Source: Microbacterium oxydans
GTDB lineage: Bacteria > Actinomycetota > Actinomycetes > Actinomycetales > Microbacteriaceae
Direction: 5' to 3'
Length of the DNA: 64,000 nucleotides
Assembly: GCF_000956525.1 (NCBI RefSeq)
Contig: NZ_JYIW01000024.1
Span: forward strand, 248,001 to 312,000
Made by a program: the position numbers and the translations under genes. Below the pieces are notes generated by a model. It worked only from the letters and a program-made list of their open reading frames with translations, searched no databases and had not been told where the DNA came from. This document shows positions 8,713-17,860 of this stretch, piece after piece (position 1 is the first letter of the stretch; the number at the start of each line of letters is the position of its first letter).

Positions 8713-8749
8713 GGAAGGGCCCGGATGCATCATGCATCCGGGCCCTTCC
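8713..8749 (+). terminator. groES terminator hairpin
   Basis: A perfect 17-bp stem (8713-8729 with 8733-8749) closed by a 3-nt loop. Its upper part reads GGATGCATCATGCATCC. There is no long T tract, as is common in actinobacteria. A small palindrome with the TTCGACAGGC core (8691-8707) precedes it. Confidence 0.85.
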
Positions 8750-8855
8750 GCATACCCGCCGGAGCGCACCGACCCGCACGGACAGCCGGCCACCGATTCC
8801 TGCCAAAGTGGCGTCGCCCCAGCCGCACCCGACGTCTGTGAGCATGAGCCGGGCA

Positions 8856-8861
8856 TAGGGT
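8856..8861 (+). promoter_or_regulatory. -10 element TAGGGT, leaderless promoter of the RarD-like gene
   Basis: TAGGGT ends 6 nt before the GTG start at 8868. Confidence 0.5.
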
Positions 8862-8867
8862 TGTGCG

Positions 8868-9800
8868 GTGACCCCCGAGACGACCCGCGCAGCGCAGACC
8901 GCCGGAGTCGCATATGCCGGGGGAGCGTATCTGCTGTGGGGAGTGCTTCCCCTCTACTTCCTGCTGCTGGTGCCGACGGGCCCCTGGGAGGTGGTCGCCT
9001 GGCGCGTGCTGCTCTCCTTCGTCTTCTGCCTCGTGTTGCTCACGATCATGCGCGGGTGGGCAGCGCTGCGCACGATCATCCGCGACCCCAAGCTGCTGGG
9101 GTGGACGGCACTCGCCGGTCTGCTGATCTACGTGAACTGGCAGGTCTTCCTGATCGGCACGCTCACCGGTCACGTCGTGGAGACCAGCCTCGGCTACTTC
9201 ATCAACCCGATCACGACCGTGCTGCTCGGCGTCTTCGTGCTGAAGGAGCGAATCCGCTCCCTGCAGTGGGCGGCCATCGGCATCGCGGCGGTCGCGGTGA
9301 TCGTGATCGTCGTCGCCTACCGCGCCTTCCCGTGGATCGCGCTCTCGCTCACGGCCTCGTTCGGTCTCTACGGCCTCATCAAGAAGAAGATCGGACCCGC
9401 GGTCGATGCCGTCAGCGGTCTCACGCTCGAGTCGTTCTGGCTGATCCCGATCGCGGTCGTGCAGCTCGTGGTGGTCGCCACCACTCCGGCCGGGCTGACC
9501 ATGGGCATGAACGGCACCTGGCATGCGGTGCTGCTCGCCTTCGCGGGTGTGGCCACCGCCGTGCCATTGCTGCTCTTCGCCGCGGGGGCTCGTCGGATCA
9601 ACCTGACGGTCATCGGCATGATCCAGTTCGTGACGCCCGTCATGCAGTTCATCATCGGTGTCGCGGTGCTCCATGAGCCGATGCCGACCGAGCGCTGGAT
9701 CGGCTTCATCATCGTCTGGATCGCGATCGCGGTCTTCGTCGTCGACCTGCTCCTCGCGGCCCGCCGAGGGCGCGGAACCGCAGTCGCAGAACCGGCCTGA
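8868..9800 (+). CDS. rarD: RarD-like EamA-family transporter
   Basis: Inner-membrane permease of the drug/metabolite transporter superfamily. 310 aa with about ten predicted TM segments in two EamA halves. YLLWGVLPLYFLLL near the N-terminus, LGYFINPITTVLLGVFVLKE in the middle and RINLTVIGMIQFVTPVMQF in the second half are characteristic of RarD (originally linked to chloramphenicol sensitivity). The substrate is unknown. The GTG start follows a -10 hexamer by 6 nt. It is isolated between the groES terminator and the liv binding-protein gene. Confidence 0.85.
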   Translation: MTPETTRAAQTAGVAYAGGAYLLWGVLPLYFLLLVPTGPWEVVAWRVLLSFVFCLVLLTIMRGWAALRTIIRDPKLLGWTALAGLLIYVNWQVFLIGTLTGHVVETSLGYFINPITTVLLGVFVLKERIRSLQWAAIGIAAVAVIVIVVAYRAFPWIALSLTASFGLYGLIKKKIGPAVDAVSGLTLESFWLIPIAVVQLVVVATTPAGLTMGMNGTWHAVLLAFAGVATAVPLLLFAAGARRINLTVIGMIQFVTPVMQFIIGVAVLHEPMPTERWIGFIIVWIAIAVFVVDLLLAARRGRGTAVAEPA

Positions 9801-9886
9801 ATCAGCCGTTCCGGCGCCGTGCGGCTCGGTATCGGATCGTTAACGCACCGAAATACTTGCGACCCCTGCGCGCGGGCTCCACGCCC

Positions 9887-9892
9887 TATGGT
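9887..9892 (+). promoter_or_regulatory. Possible -10 (TATGGT) for the liv binding-protein gene
   Basis: TATGGT lies about 53 nt before the ATG at 9946. The nearest TTGCGA (9857-9862) is 24 bp away, too far for a standard -35, so only the -10 is proposed. Confidence 0.3.
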
Positions 9893-9945
9893 TAGAGCAC
9901 CCGACCGTGGTCACGATCCACGCTCAGTTACGCAAGGGAGCACCA

Positions 9946-11220
9946 ATGAATGCACTGAAGGGTTCGCGCAGCGCGAAGATCTTCGCCGGGATTGCGCTGC
10001 TCAGCGCGTCCGCACTGGTCGTCGCCGGCTGTAGCGGCACGCCGAGTGACAACGCCTCCGAGGGCGGTGGAGACAAGCCCGCCGCCGACCTGACGCTGAA
10101 GCTGGGTTCGCTCCTGCCCCAGACCGGCTCGCTGTCCTTCCTCGGACCGCCCATGGAATCGGGCGTCGGACTCGCGGTCAAGGAGGTCAACGAAGCCGCT
10201 GCCGGAGTCACGATCGACCTCACCGCTGAAGACGAGGGCGACACCGACACCAAGGCGTACGAGACCTCGATCACCAAGCTCCAGGGTGCCGGCGTCACCG
10301 CCATGGTCGGTGCAGCGGCATCCGGTGTCTCCCGCCTCATCCTCGACGGCAACGTCAGCGCGGGCATCCTGCAGATCTCGGCGTCGAACACCGGTCCCGA
10401 CTTCACCGACTGGGACGACAACGGTCTCTACTTCCGCACCGCGCCCAGCGACCTGCTGCAGGGCGAGGTCCTCGGCAACCTGATCGCCGAGGACGGCCAC
10501 AAGACCCTCGGCGTGATCTACCAGAACGACGCCTACGGAACGGGTCTCTTCGACAACATCAAGTCGACGTTCGAAGGCGCCGGCGGCGAGGTCGTCGCTG
10601 ATGCGTCGTACAACGTCGGTGACGGTCAGTTCGACGCGCAGGTCGAGACCATCAAGGCCGCGAACCCCGACGCTGTCGCGATCGTGTCGTTCGACCAGTT
10701 CAAGACCATCGCCCCGCTGCTGCAGAACGCCGGCATCTCGCCGGACAAGTGGTACCTGGTCGACGGCAACCTGTCCGACTACGGCTCCTCGCCCGACACG
10801 AACTTCTCGTTCTCGCTCGAGGGCGCGCAGGGCACGAAGCCGGGTCCGGCGCTCCAGGATGACTTCACCGACCGTCTGCAGACGTACTGGACGGGTGAGG
10901 GCAACCCCGAGGTCAACGACTTCACCTACGCAGCCGAGGCGTACGACGCCGTCGTGCTCGTGGCTCTTGCATCGCTGGCGGCAGGCTCCACCGAGGGCAA
11001 GGACATCGCAGCCAAGATGGAAGAGGTCTCGGGCGGCTCCGGCGACGGCGAGAAGTGCACCACCTTCGCTGACTGCGCCAAGATCATCAACGATGGCGGA
11101 ACGGCCGACTACGACGGCTACTCCGGCGAGATCACGTTCGACGAGAACGGTGACCCGCAGGGCGCCTCGATCGGTACCTACAAGTACGGCGCGGACAACC
11201 TGATCACCCGCACCAACTGA
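9946..11220 (+). CDS. Branched-chain amino acid ABC transporter substrate-binding lipoprotein
   Basis: Membrane-anchored periplasmic-binding-protein fold (Leu/Ile/Val type) that delivers solute to a LivHM permease. 424 aa. The signal peptide ends in the lipobox LVVAGC with acylated Cys29, then a Ser/Gly-rich linker. GSLLPQTGSLSFLGPPMESG and GVIYQNDAYGTGLF are typical of the family. The ATG at 9946 is chosen over the upstream GTG at 9907 because AAGGGAG sits at 9934-9940 and the signal peptide then starts correctly. It faces livFGMH tail to tail, so it has its own promoter and terminator. The exact solute is not readable. Confidence 0.88.
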   Translation: MNALKGSRSAKIFAGIALLSASALVVAGCSGTPSDNASEGGGDKPAADLTLKLGSLLPQTGSLSFLGPPMESGVGLAVKEVNEAAAGVTIDLTAEDEGDTDTKAYETSITKLQGAGVTAMVGAAASGVSRLILDGNVSAGILQISASNTGPDFTDWDDNGLYFRTAPSDLLQGEVLGNLIAEDGHKTLGVIYQNDAYGTGLFDNIKSTFEGAGGEVVADASYNVGDGQFDAQVETIKAANPDAVAIVSFDQFKTIAPLLQNAGISPDKWYLVDGNLSDYGSSPDTNFSFSLEGAQGTKPGPALQDDFTDRLQTYWTGEGNPEVNDFTYAAEAYDAVVLVALASLAAGSTEGKDIAAKMEEVSGGSGDGEKCTTFADCAKIINDGGTADYDGYSGEITFDENGDPQGASIGTYKYGADNLITRTN

Positions 11221-11221
11221 T

Positions 11222-11237
11222 CACACACACACACACA
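11222..11237. repeat. (CA)8 dinucleotide run
   Basis: Eight CA repeats (positions 11222-11237) start two bases after the stop codon and run straight into the terminator stem. Uncommon in a high-GC genome. Confidence 0.9.
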
Positions 11238-11270
11238 CGAAGGCCCCGGATGCAGCATCCGGGGCCTTCG
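11238..11270 (+). terminator. Terminator of the liv binding-protein gene
   Basis: A 16-bp perfect stem (11238-11253 with 11255-11270) folded around a single A, so the top pairs open. The apex reads GGATGCAGCATCC, the same motif as in the groES terminator. Confidence 0.85.
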
Positions 11271-11333
11271 TCGTATCTCAGTGCCGCACCCTGCTTGGGC
11301 AGCTGTCGCGTGTGCCGAGCGGCCCCTATACAC

Positions 11334-11375
11334 ACGACCCGGCCCCTTGTGCGTGAACACAAGGGGCCGGGTCGT
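11334..11375. repeat. Intergenic inverted repeat, family copy B (bidirectional terminator)
   Basis: An 18-bp perfect stem (11334-11351 with 11358-11375) around CGTGAA, built from ACGACCCGGCCCCTTGTG. It is followed by a GGGGGTGGGTCG block. It sits between convergent genes and ends 25 nt past the livF stop, so it can terminate livF as well. Same family as copies at 29, 34148 and 45185. Confidence 0.75.
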
Positions 11376-11400
11376 ACGTATGGGGGTGGGTCGACCTCGT

Positions 11401-12180
11401 TCAGGCGGCGTCGGTACCGAGCGTTCCGAGGTAGAGGCCGATGACCTTCGGGTCGTTCAGCAGGTCGCGTCCTGTGCCCTCGTACGCATCCTTGCCCTGA
11501 TCGAGCACGTACCCGCGGTCGCAGATCTGCAGGCAGCGCCGTGCGTTCTGCTCCACCATGATCGTCGTGACGCCGGCCTTGTTGATGTCGGAGACACGGA
11601 TGAAGGCGTCGTCCTGCCGCACGGGGGAGAGGCCTGCAGAGGGCTCGTCGAGCAGCAGCACCGACGGGTCCATCATGAGCGCGCGAGACATCGCGACCAT
11701 CTGCCGCTCGCCGCCGGAGAGTGAACCGGCGCGCTGCTTCAACCGCGAGCCCAGCTCGGCGAAGATGCTCGAGACGAACTCGAGACGCTCGGCGTAGATC
11801 TTGGGGTTCTGGTAGAGCCCCATCTGCAGGTTCTCCTCGATGGAGAGAGAGGGGAAGACGTTGTTCGTCTGCGGAACGAACGCCACCCCGCGCTTGACCA
11901 GCTTGTCCGCTTTGAGGCCGACGATGCTCTCGCCGTTCAACGTGATCTCGCCGCTGCGCACGTTCACCATGCCGAACATCGCCTTCAGCAGTGTCGACTT
12001 GCCGGCGCCGTTCGGTCCGATGATGCCGATCAGTTCGCCCTTGCGGGCCACGAGGTTCGCCCCGTTGAGGATGTTCACGCCGGGAAGGTAGCCCGCGTGG
12101 ACGTCCTTCATCTCGACGACGATGTCGTCGGTCGATGACGACGACGCCTGCGCTGCGGGTGCGGTGCTGTCCGCGCTCAT
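11401..12180 (-). CDS. livF: Branched-chain amino acid ABC transporter ATP-binding protein LivF
   Basis: One of two cytoplasmic ATPases powering the LivHM importer. 259 aa. Walker A GPNGAGKST at residues 55-63, signature LSGGERQMVAMSRAL, Walker B VLLLDEPSAGLSP, then the LivF-type sequence TIMVEQNARRCLQICDRGYV. A ~20-residue Ser/Ala-rich N-terminal tail precedes the domain. Last gene of livHMGF; its ATG overlaps the livG stop by 4 nt. Confidence 0.92.
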   Translation of the reverse strand: MSADSTAPAAQASSSSTDDIVVEMKDVHAGYLPGVNILNGANLVARKGELIGIIGPNGAGKSTLLKAMFGMVNVRSGEITLNGESIVGLKADKLVKRGVAFVPQTNNVFPSLSIEENLQMGLYQNPKIYAERLEFVSSIFAELGSRLKQRAGSLSGGERQMVAMSRALMMDPSVLLLDEPSAGLSPVRQDDAFIRVSDINKAGVTTIMVEQNARRCLQICDRGYVLDQGKDAYEGTGRDLLNDPKVIGLYLGTLGTDAA

Positions 12181-13193
12181 GCGTTGCCCTTCTGGTCGGT
12201 GTCGGCGGTGCTCGTGGCTTCCAACTCCGCCTCAGCCTCCGCTTCGATCTGCTCTCGGAGCCTGCGTGCCGTGGCATCCTCGACGACGGGGATGCGGCCG
12301 GTGACCGCGCCGAGGTCGACGTCCTGATGCGCGCCGAGGTAGGCGTCGACCACTGCGGGATCCTCCATGACCTCGTCGGGCGGCCCCTCGGCCACGACGC
12401 GTCCTTCGGCCATCACGACGACCCAGTCGGCGATGTGGCGGACCATGTGCATGTCGTGCTCGACGAACAGCACCGTCATGCCCAGGCCCTTGAGGTCGAG
12501 GATGTGGTCGAGGAGCGACTGCGTCAGAGCCGGGTTCACGCCGGCCATCGGCTCGTCGAGCATCACCAGCGTCGGGTCGCTCATCAGCGCCCTGGCCATC
12601 TCGAGCAGCTTGCGCTGGCCGCCCGAGAGCGACGCGGCGAAGTCCTTCTCCTTGGCGTCGAGCTTGAACCGGGCGAGGAGATCGCGCGCCTTGCCCTCGA
12701 TCTCCGTGTCCTGCGTTCGCCAGAGGAAGGGGAACAGGCTCGACCAGAACCCCTCGCCGCGCTGATGCGGGGCGCCGAGCTTCATGTTCTCGAGCACGGT
12801 CAGCAGCGACAGCGACTTGGTCAGCTGGAACGTGCGCACCTGACCCATCCGGGCGACCTTGAACGATGGGACGCCCGAGAGGTTCTTGCCGTCGAACGAC
12901 CAGGTGCCGCTGTTGGGCTTGTCGAACCCGCAGAGCAGGTTGAACAGGGTCGTCTTGCCGGCGCCGTTCGGGCCGATCAGGGCCGTGATGGCACCGCGCG
13001 GGATCTCGAGGTGATCGACGTCGACGGCGGTCAAGCCTCCGAACCGACGCTGCACCGCATCGACGACGAGGATCGGATCGACCTTGGCGACGCCGGGCTT
13101 CACCTCTCCCTTGGTCAGGCCGGTGGTCTTCGGTCGACGGATACTGCCGGTCGTCGGCGCTGCGGCCGGTTCCGGGGTCAGTTCATTTGACAA
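12177..13193 (-). CDS. livG: Branched-chain amino acid ABC transporter ATP-binding protein LivG
   Basis: Second ATPase of the Liv importer. 338 aa, longer than typical LivG (~255). It has a Pro/Lys-rich extension of about 40 residues at the N-terminus and an acidic, Ala/Glu-rich tail of about 50 at the C-terminus. Walker A is LIGPNGAGKTTLF (from ~residue 72), signature LSGGQRKLLEMARALM, Walker B LVMLDEPMAGVNP. The start overlaps the end of livM by 11 nt and the stop overlaps livF by 4 nt. Confidence 0.92.
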   Translation of the reverse strand: MSNELTPEPAAAPTTGSIRRPKTTGLTKGEVKPGVAKVDPILVVDAVQRRFGGLTAVDVDHLEIPRGAITALIGPNGAGKTTLFNLLCGFDKPNSGTWSFDGKNLSGVPSFKVARMGQVRTFQLTKSLSLLTVLENMKLGAPHQRGEGFWSSLFPFLWRTQDTEIEGKARDLLARFKLDAKEKDFAASLSGGQRKLLEMARALMSDPTLVMLDEPMAGVNPALTQSLLDHILDLKGLGMTVLFVEHDMHMVRHIADWVVVMAEGRVVAEGPPDEVMEDPAVVDAYLGAHQDVDLGAVTGRIPVVEDATARRLREQIEAEAEAELEATSTADTDQKGNA

Positions 13194-14160
13194 AGGTCAT
13201 CTCCCTCTTGTCTCCGAGGATGCCCTGCGGGCGGAAGATCACGAGCAGCATGAGAGCCACACCGACGAAGATGAACACCAGGGTGGACGCCTGGCTGTCC
13301 GACATCGGCAGGATTCCCGCCTTCGCCATCGACGGCAGCAGGTTCGCCATGAACGCGAACACGAGCCAGAACAGGATCGCACCGAGCGTCGGACCGAACA
13401 CCGTGGCGGCGCCACCGAGCAGCAGGACCGTCCACAGGAAGAACGTGAGCGAGGTCGAGTAGCTGCCCGGCACGACGGCCGACGGCAGGACGAACACGAT
13501 CCCACCGGCGGCGCCGATCACGCCGCCGACCACGAGGGCCTGCATCTTGTATGCGAAGACGTTCTTCCCGAGCGAGCGCACGGCATCCTCGTCCTCACGG
13601 ATGCCCTTGAGCACGCGGCCCCACGGGCTTCGCATCAGGGCCCAGACCAGGAGCACGGCGACCGCGAGGACGATCAGGCCGAACACCCGGTTCCACAGGT
13701 CGTTCGCGCTGTACGTCCACGGGCCGAAGCCGTACGTGCCGTCGGGGAAGGGATTGGCGTCGCGGAAACCGCCGTTGAACTGCGCGAGTCCGTCGGCGGA
13801 GTTCGTGTACTCGTCGAACACCTGGGTGGTGAAGAGGAGACGCACGATCTCACCGGCGGCGATCGTCGCGATGGCGAGGTAGTCCGCTCGGAGTCGCAGG
13901 GTCGGGATGCCGAGGAGCACCGCGAACAGCGCGCCGCCGAGCAGACCGATGAGCATGCCGATCCACCAGGGCAGGCCGAAGGTCAGCACGGAGATGGCGT
14001 AGCCGTATCCGCCGATGGCCATGAACGCGGCCATACCGAAGTTCAGGAGTCCTGCGTAGCCGAAGTGCATCGCCAGGCCGGTCGCGGCCAGCGCGTAGGC
14101 GAGGGTGACCGGGCTGAACAGGTAGACGGCGGTGTTGGAGAAGATGCTTCCGAAGTCCAT
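13183..14160 (-). CDS. livM: Branched-chain amino acid ABC transporter permease LivM
   Basis: Inner-membrane permease subunit. 325 aa from the ATG at 14160, which gives MDFGSIFSNTAVYLFSPVTL and lies 5 nt after the livH stop; the open frame extends further upstream but runs antiparallel inside livH coding sequence. About eight TM segments are expected. GLLNFGMAAFMAIGGYGYA and RSPWGRVLKGIREDEDAVRSLG (the EAA-like cytoplasmic loop contacting the ATPase) are diagnostic. A 45-residue outer loop rich in Asn and Phe lies between them. Confidence 0.9.
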   Translation of the reverse strand: MDFGSIFSNTAVYLFSPVTLAYALAATGLAMHFGYAGLLNFGMAAFMAIGGYGYAISVLTFGLPWWIGMLIGLLGGALFAVLLGIPTLRLRADYLAIATIAAGEIVRLLFTTQVFDEYTNSADGLAQFNGGFRDANPFPDGTYGFGPWTYSANDLWNRVFGLIVLAVAVLLVWALMRSPWGRVLKGIREDEDAVRSLGKNVFAYKMQALVVGGVIGAAGGIVFVLPSAVVPGSYSTSLTFFLWTVLLLGGAATVFGPTLGAILFWLVFAFMANLLPSMAKAGILPMSDSQASTLVFIFVGVALMLLVIFRPQGILGDKREMTFVK

Positions 14161-14165
14161 GGCGA

Positions 14166-15515
14166 TCAGCCCAACCTTTCCCTGCGTCCGAGCAGTCCCT
14201 GGGGTCTGACGAGAAGGATCACGATGAGCACGACGAGCGCGCTCGCATACTTGAGGTCGGACGGGATCCACAGCGTCGAGATCTCGACGGCGATGCCGAC
14301 GATGAGCGATCCGACGAGTGCGCCGAAGGCGGTGCCGAGGCCACCGAGCGTGATGGCCGCGAAGATCAGCAGCAGCATCTGCATGCCCATGTCCCACTTC
14401 ACACCAGGGCGGAAGTACGCCCAGAGGATGCCGGAGATGGCGGCGAGCGTGCCGGAGAGGATCCAGACGTACCGGACCACCTTGTCGACGTCGATGCCGG
14501 AGGCGGCCGCGAGCTGGGGGTTGTCGGAGATCGCGCGGGTGGCCTTGCCGATGCGGGTCCGGGTGAGGAAGAAGGCGACGCCGAGGATCACGACGATGCT
14601 CACGCCCATCGCGATCATGTCGATGTACGACAGCGAGATCGGACCGAACTGGATGGGGGCGGGGCTCGCTCCCGGCAGCTGCCGGGTACCGCCGCCGATC
14701 AGGTACTGGAAGGCGTAGCGGAGGGCGAGCGACAAGCCGATGCTGACGATCATCAGCTGCACGACCCCGAGGCCCCGCCGCCGGAGCGGGCGCCAGATGC
14801 CGGCATCCAACGCCCAGCCGAACAGCCCGCCGCCGATCACCGCCGCCGCGATGCCCAGCCAGAGGGGCAGATGCCAGAAGCTCGTCGTGACGAGAGCGAC
14901 GAGACCGCCCCACGTCACCATCTCGGCGTGTGCGAAGTTCGACAGGCGAGTGGTGCCGTAGATGAGTGCGGCACCCATCGAGGCGAGCGCGAGGAGGAGC
15001 CCGAAGTTCAGTCCGCCGACGAGCCGCGAGAGCAGCTGATCGATGAACGACACCGTGATCCGCTCGCCCTCACCGAGGAACAGATTCATGATCTTGGTGC
15101 CGGTGAGGCCGAACTCGACCTCGAATGAGGCCGTCGTTCCCGAGATCGGCTGCGTGCCCGGCGGCAGCAGGGATGCGTCGACGATGACACCCTTCGGCAG
15201 GGTCTCCTCATCGACGGTGAGCGTGTACTTCTCCTTCTCGGGGACGTACAGACGCCACTTGCCCTCGGCGTCCGTCTCGGTCTCGCCCTTGAAGCCCTTG
15301 CCCTCGATCGACATCACGACGCCCTCGACGGGCTTGTCGTCGAACGTGATGACCCCGGCGAAGTAGAAGTCGGTGATCTCTTGACCGTCGTCGGTCGTAT
15401 CGGCTGACGCGGGTGCCGCCGGTTGCAGGAGGAATGCGGAAAGTGCGATCAGGATGCCGATGAAGGCGACCACCCAGGGTCGCTTCCTCTGCACGGTGAG
15501 TGTCGTGGGTCCCAC
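14166..15515 (-). CDS. livH: LivH permease fused to a secreted carboxypeptidase-regulatory-like domain
   Basis: Permease of the Liv importer with an unusual N-terminal addition. 449 aa. Residues ~1-38 form a signal peptide ending ASADTT. Residues ~45-130 (FAGVITFDDKPVEGVVMSIE, TDAEGKWRLYVPEKEKYTLTVDE) look like a transthyretin/CarboxypepD_reg beta-sandwich facing outside. The LivH core begins near residue 155 (LLSRLVGGLNFGLLLALASM) and contains NFAHAEMVTWGG and RRRGLGVVQLMIVSIGLSLA. Ordinary LivH is about 290-300 aa. First gene of livHMGF, divergent from guaB across 256 nt. Confidence 0.88.
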   Translation of the reverse strand: MGPTTLTVQRKRPWVVAFIGILIALSAFLLQPAAPASADTTDDGQEITDFYFAGVITFDDKPVEGVVMSIEGKGFKGETETDAEGKWRLYVPEKEKYTLTVDEETLPKGVIVDASLLPPGTQPISGTTASFEVEFGLTGTKIMNLFLGEGERITVSFIDQLLSRLVGGLNFGLLLALASMGAALIYGTTRLSNFAHAEMVTWGGLVALVTTSFWHLPLWLGIAAAVIGGGLFGWALDAGIWRPLRRRGLGVVQLMIVSIGLSLALRYAFQYLIGGGTRQLPGASPAPIQFGPISLSYIDMIAMGVSIVVILGVAFFLTRTRIGKATRAISDNPQLAAASGIDVDKVVRYVWILSGTLAAISGILWAYFRPGVKWDMGMQMLLLIFAAITLGGLGTAFGALVGSLIVGIAVEISTLWIPSDLKYASALVVLIVILLVRPQGLLGRRERLG

Positions 15516-15531
15516 GCAACCTCCACTGTGA

Positions 15532-17274
<1,743 letters not shown>

Positions 17275-17282
17275 CCGCGCAC

Positions 17283-17306
17283 CGCGCGACCCCTTGGGGT
17301 TGCGCG
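17283..17306 (+). terminator. guaB terminator hairpin
   Basis: An 11-bp stem, CGCGCGACCCC (17283-17293) with GGGGTTGCGCG (17296-17306), including one G:U pair, starts 9 nt after the guaB stop. It also precedes the DUF2277 promoter. Confidence 0.65.
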
Positions 17307-17316
17307 CGAATCGGCC

Positions 17317-17322
17317 TACCCT
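17317..17322 (+). promoter_or_regulatory. -10 element TACCCT for the DUF2277 gene
   Basis: TACCCT ends 7 nt before the ATG at 17330; leaderless or nearly so. Confidence 0.5.
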
Positions 17323-17329
17323 GGTTCGC

Positions 17330-17644
17330 ATGTGCCGCAACATCGTCCCGCTGAACAACTTCGAACCGGCCGCGACCGACGAGGAATGCTCCGACGCCGC
17401 ACTGCAGTTCGTGCGCAAGATCGCCGGCACGACGAAGCCCTCCAGAGCCAATCAGGAGGTCTTCGATCGCGCCGTCGCCGAGATCGCGCGCGCGACTCGC
17501 CACCTGATCGACGATCTGGTCACCACGGCGCCTCCGAAGATCCGCGAGGAGGAGGCCGACAAGCGCCGCGCCCGTTCGGCCGAGCGGTACGAGGCGATCC
17601 GGGTGTTCCAGGAGCAGAAGCGCGCGGCGCGCGCGGCATCCTGA
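17330..17644 (+). CDS. DUF2277 family protein
   Basis: Function unknown; small cytoplasmic protein found widely in actinobacteria. 104 aa. The start MCRNIVPLNNFEPAATDEE, the segment ALQFVRKIAG and the APPKIREEEADKRRARSAER tail are family hallmarks. The ATG at 17330 is chosen because it produces the conserved MCRNI start and lies 7 nt after a -10 hexamer. It is mostly helical and charged. It stands alone after the guaB terminator. Confidence 0.82.
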   Translation: MCRNIVPLNNFEPAATDEECSDAALQFVRKIAGTTKPSRANQEVFDRAVAEIARATRHLIDDLVTTAPPKIREEEADKRRARSAERYEAIRVFQEQKRAARAAS

Positions 17645-17860
17645 GACACCGATCCGTCTTTTCCTGCGCACGTCGACGACGTTGCACCCCGGGCGCGGAT
17701 GGCGCGCGGTGCTGCGCGCCGTCGAAGCATCCGGCGGTGTGCCAGTATTTAGAAAAAACCCCGCTCGACTTTCCCTCCGAGCTCCTGGTGTTGAAGGGCA
17801 CCGCGAGATCGACGCCGGCTATCCACGCGGCAGGGAATTTCCCCAAGGAGAGCTGTACAC
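17645..17860 (+). other. Intergenic region before the receiver-deacetylase cassette
   Basis: 216 nt with no convincing gene. An AT-rich island around 17745-17757 (TATTTAGAAAAAA) stands out against the GC-rich surroundings and is the likely promoter area. AAGGAGAG at 17844-17851 is the ribosome-binding site for the ATG at 17861, leaving a leader of about 100 nt. The start-to-leader distance differs from the leaderless genes nearby. Confidence 0.45.

Noticed and set aside
9857-9892. Consensus promoter TTGCGA/TATGGT for the liv binding protein
   Set aside because: The 24-bp spacing is too long, so only the -10 is kept.
13084-14718. 544-residue plus-strand open frame
   Set aside because: Antisense to livG, livM and livH; composition is His/Arg/Glu-rich with no recognisable domain.
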